Both the position numbers and the translations under genes were made by a program. This document shows positions 61,234-64,000 of a DNA stretch of 64,000 bases, in pieces (within the stretch, counting starts at the first letter, position 1; every line of letters begins with the position of its first letter). Source of the stretch: Pampus argenteus (taxonomy: Eukaryota > Chordata > Actinopteri > Scombriformes > Stromateidae); the NCBI GenBank assembly GCA_036937835.1, contig CM072863.1, forward strand, positions 5,703,501 to 5,767,500. The letters run 5' to 3'. The notes beneath the pieces are model-generated. The model searched no databases. It saw only the letters and a list, made by a program, of their open reading frames with translations, and was not told the DNA's origin.

Positions 61234-61950
61234 TAAACAAAATAAATAACATAAAATAACTGCTAAAGAAATGTTAATACACTAAAAGGTGGATAAAGTT
61301 CGTAATGCTGATGTTTAGAACAGGTGCATGTTTTTTTTATATATATATAACCAGTCATGATCATTACACATATGTTGCAGCTATTATCTTTTATACAATA
61401 TGTTTCCGCGTATATGTAACGTTATCGTTTGAATTAAACTTACTCTCGTTTATTTCCTTTTTGTCCAGTGTGATTTATCTGCTGGTTCAACGACTGCGAG
61501 TTCATTTTGACGTGTTTATTAGTAACTTATTAACTAGGCATAATATTAAAAACAATATAATGTCACGTTTTACTGCGTGTTACAGGTTATTATATTGCGA
61601 TGTTTTCCTTTACGTGAGTTTAATACTTTAATACTATGAATTATATGTTTAACATCAAAGTTAACCAAACGCGTACCAGGCAGTGTAGCCTTGGCAGGTT
61701 AACAGGCACTAAAGGCAAACAAAGATAAAGAAACTGAAAGGGCAGAAAAAGATTGACTTTCAGTGCAATCCGTGAATGGAAAAACAACAACAAGGACTCG
61801 TCATCTGTCAGCTGCAGATTTACCTGCTAGACAGTGTTTGTTTCTCAAGGGTTCATCTTTAAGCACAAGAAAAAGGGAGATAAGTTATTGAATTGAACTG
61901 GGTGGTGTAAACAGCTTTTGGGATCTCATTGCACAATATCATGCACACCC

Positions 61951-61985
<35 letters not shown>

Positions 61986-62695
61986 AGTAATGGACCAAAA
62001 AGTCAATCACAACAACTCTTGCAAAAAATAAATAAATAATAATAATAATGCAATAATGCACACTGTTGTAAAATTAAGTTTATGTAGGTCACCTGAGGAC
62101 TGATATTGTGAGAGTGAGTCATTATAGAGAGCTGCACAGTATTAGGCTGTGGGGTGTGGAGTGACTGGTTTGTGCAAAACTCTTACAGGTCAAACCAGAC
62201 GACATTCTGCATACAATACCTGTGGTATTCAGCATCATTACTGTCATCTTTTTTTCCCACATGACACCGACCAAAGTGCTCAATTAATTTACCTTTAAGT
62301 GGTCTCAGTTCAGCTGAGAAAGATCTGATGTGACGGGGTCATTGTGGATGTATGTGTGTGAGCTGCTCCAGTCTCTGTCCTGTATTGTTAGTTTTTAAAA
62401 GTCTGCATTACGTGTAAGAAATAAATTGCTTTTTTTTTTTTTTTTTTGCGATGAAATGATCACAGCGGGACAACTTTATAGCTTCTTGTGTTTGCTCAGT
62501 ATGATTGATTAGCTGCAGTAACAACGTGCTTTAAAAAATCTTGACCGACCAGACTTTTCAAGTCTTTGTAAAAACAACCAGCTGTCTTTGTCTTAGCTGA
62601 GAGTGACAATGTTTTTTTCATGTAAATATGTTTTTCCCTGTAAGTAAATACCTCTTCTTCTCTCTCTTCTCCTCTATTCTTCTCTCCTCTTCTAG
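61234..62695 (+). other. Presumed first intron of the right-hand gene
   Basis: AT-rich, with a GT run at about 61957-61982, an AAT-type run at about 62021-62049 and a T run at about 62431-62447. It ends in a strong pyrimidine tract and tctag acceptor. An open frame at 61305-61631 has no recognisable protein. Confidence 0.45.
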
Positions 62696-62705
62696 CAACT
62701 CAGTT

Positions 62706-64000
62706 ATGGAGAGCTCCATTAAAGCTTCCCAGACTGACGGCGCCCCAAAACCCAAACTGGCCCTCAAACCTCGGCTCACTCCCAAGCCCTTCTCTCTGCA
62801 GAAAAACACCACCATTCGCTCCATCCATGCTCCAAAAACGGTCCCTGCACCTTCTAAGGCAACAACACACCAGACTAGTAAATCTGAGGCTCCAACTTTC
62901 CCTGAAGCCACTTTGACCACCCCTGCTCAGGAAGCGCCTCAACAGCACGCCACGTCTGATTCCAAACTCGACTCTGCAAGTGTGGACACCAAAGATCAAC
63001 AGAAAACAACCAAAGAGAATAAAACATGTCCGCACGGAGAGGATACTCTTGATTCTACTGTAGCTTCAGTGAAATCAGATTCAGTTTCACAAAGTGGACC
63101 ACCCAAGGAGACACCCAAATCTGAGCCAATCCAGAAAGAAGATGAGACCCAAAACAACCACAAAACAATCGCAGATGTTGTAACCAACTTAGAACAGAAA
63201 GAGGAAAAAAAGAAGGAAGACCAAACTCAGAGGCCTGCGGTCCAAAAGGTTGAAGAAACGGCAAGCGACGATTCTTCAACAGCCAATCCAAAATATCGAC
63301 GGGGCAGCGGCAGGAACCGTCTGTCCATGGAGCTCACCTCAAAGTTTGAGTCAGGTGGCCTATCTCTGCCCCCCCAGCCCACCATAAACATCTCTACAGC
63401 CAGCAAAAATGATGCAAACCAGCCAGTGCCAGCCAATCCAGCGCAAAGCCTGACAACATCAGAGCCGTCCAACAGAGAGAGCAACGAAGGGGAGCCGAAA
63501 GAGGAATACAGCGGAGGAGACAGTATAAAACGCAGGATCAGCCGCCTGTTTGACTCGCCGTCCAGGTCAGAGGTCGCTGTGAAGCGAGAGGAGACAGAAA
63601 TCATAAATGGTGCGGGAGGTGTGAAGGAACGAATAAAAAACTGGACGGTGGAAACAGGTTCTGATGGTCAGAAGAGCGAGAATAAGCCGCAGGTTGCACC
63701 GCGACCACGCACCAAGAGGTTAGTGAGCTTTCTTCCCAACGTGCTGTTTGCTGACTTGACTAGACATGAATAAAATGAAATGAGCATTCTCTTGCAAGTA
63801 CAATCTAGCAAGCAAAAAAAAAAATGCTATTATTAACCAGGGTTACAGTTTTCTCTTCAGTTGCCTTTTTTTTTGTGCCAGATTCTGCAGCAGACATGTA
63901 GTATTTAGACTGCAGCGTAGGTGGGAGCCTTATGTTGAGTCGGTCTTAAGCTCGGAGGGTTTCTGCTGTGTTTTTCCACAGTGTCTCCCCAGTTTTAATG
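62706..64000 (+). CDS. Disordered Pro/Lys/Ser-rich protein, first coding exon(s), 3' partial
   Basis: I do not recognise this gene securely. An exon begins at 62696 after a strong acceptor (tattcttctctcctcttctag); ATG is at 62706. The exon runs 337 codons plus two bases to donor AAGAG|gttagt at 63718. A second exon starts at 63982 after tttttccacag, in phase (AG+T), and leaves the window. The protein is low-complexity and charged: KPRLTPKPFSLQKN at about residues 21-34, a Ser/Gln/Lys-rich middle, RRGSGRNRLSMELTSKFES near 200, SIKRRISRLFDSPS near 275 and GGVKERIKNW near 305. These short basic and Pro motifs resemble actin-associated or KIAA1671/TNKS1BP1-type scaffold proteins, which is only a suggestion. 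An upstream in-frame ATG at 62628 lies in the intron pyrimidine tract and is not used here. Confidence 0.72.

Noticed and set aside
62628..62705. Longer N-terminus of the right-hand gene starting at 62628
   Set aside because: This stretch is the pyrimidine tract and acceptor of an intron; the Phe/Ser/Leu-rich translation is what such a tract gives.

Overview
This window is vertebrate nuclear DNA, most likely from a teleost fish. Genes are split into short exons by GT-AG introns. CA/GT microsatellites are very abundant, and remnants of a LINE and a Tc1-like transposon are present. The proteins read from the exons resemble vertebrate families closely: axonemal dynein intermediate chain 1, adropin, TMEM233, Musashi-1 and UNC119B. 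I placed exons by hand from reading frame, splice sites and remembered family sequences. No search was run.

Layout. Positions 1-14838 (+) hold the last 16 coding exons of dnai1, with the first roughly 100 codons off the left edge. Positions 17162-17374 (-) hold enho (adropin), so dnai1 and enho converge as DNAI1 and ENHO do on human 9p13. A gene-poor stretch follows (17.4-26.2 kb) with a decayed Tc1-like element and two notable inverted repeats. Then comes tmem233-like (26239-26934, -). The complete msi1 coding sequence, 14 exons encoding 349 residues, runs from 48986 down to 30072 on the minus strand, with a probable long 3'UTR at about 27.7-30.1 kb. A gene-poor 8 kb stretch contains one orphan exon-like ORF. 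unc119b follows (59555-57006, 5 exons, 244 residues). It is divergent from an unidentified plus-strand gene that leaves the window at the right; its first coding exon (62706-63718) encodes a disordered Pro/Lys/Ser-rich protein.

The genes do not form one pathway. dnai1 and unc119b both act in cilia. msi1 is a neural stem-cell translational regulator, enho a small secreted or membrane peptide, and tmem233 a two-pass membrane protein. TMEM233, MSI1 and UNC119B all lie on human 12q24 while DNAI1 and ENHO lie on 9p13, so the 17-26 kb interval spans a boundary between two human synteny blocks.

I found no convincing undescribed biological system. The observations most worth following are RFX X-box motifs in msi1 intron 6 and upstream of unc119b, splice sites set in GT/CA repeats, and three orphan coding-like segments (17.7, 51.4 and 60.5 kb).
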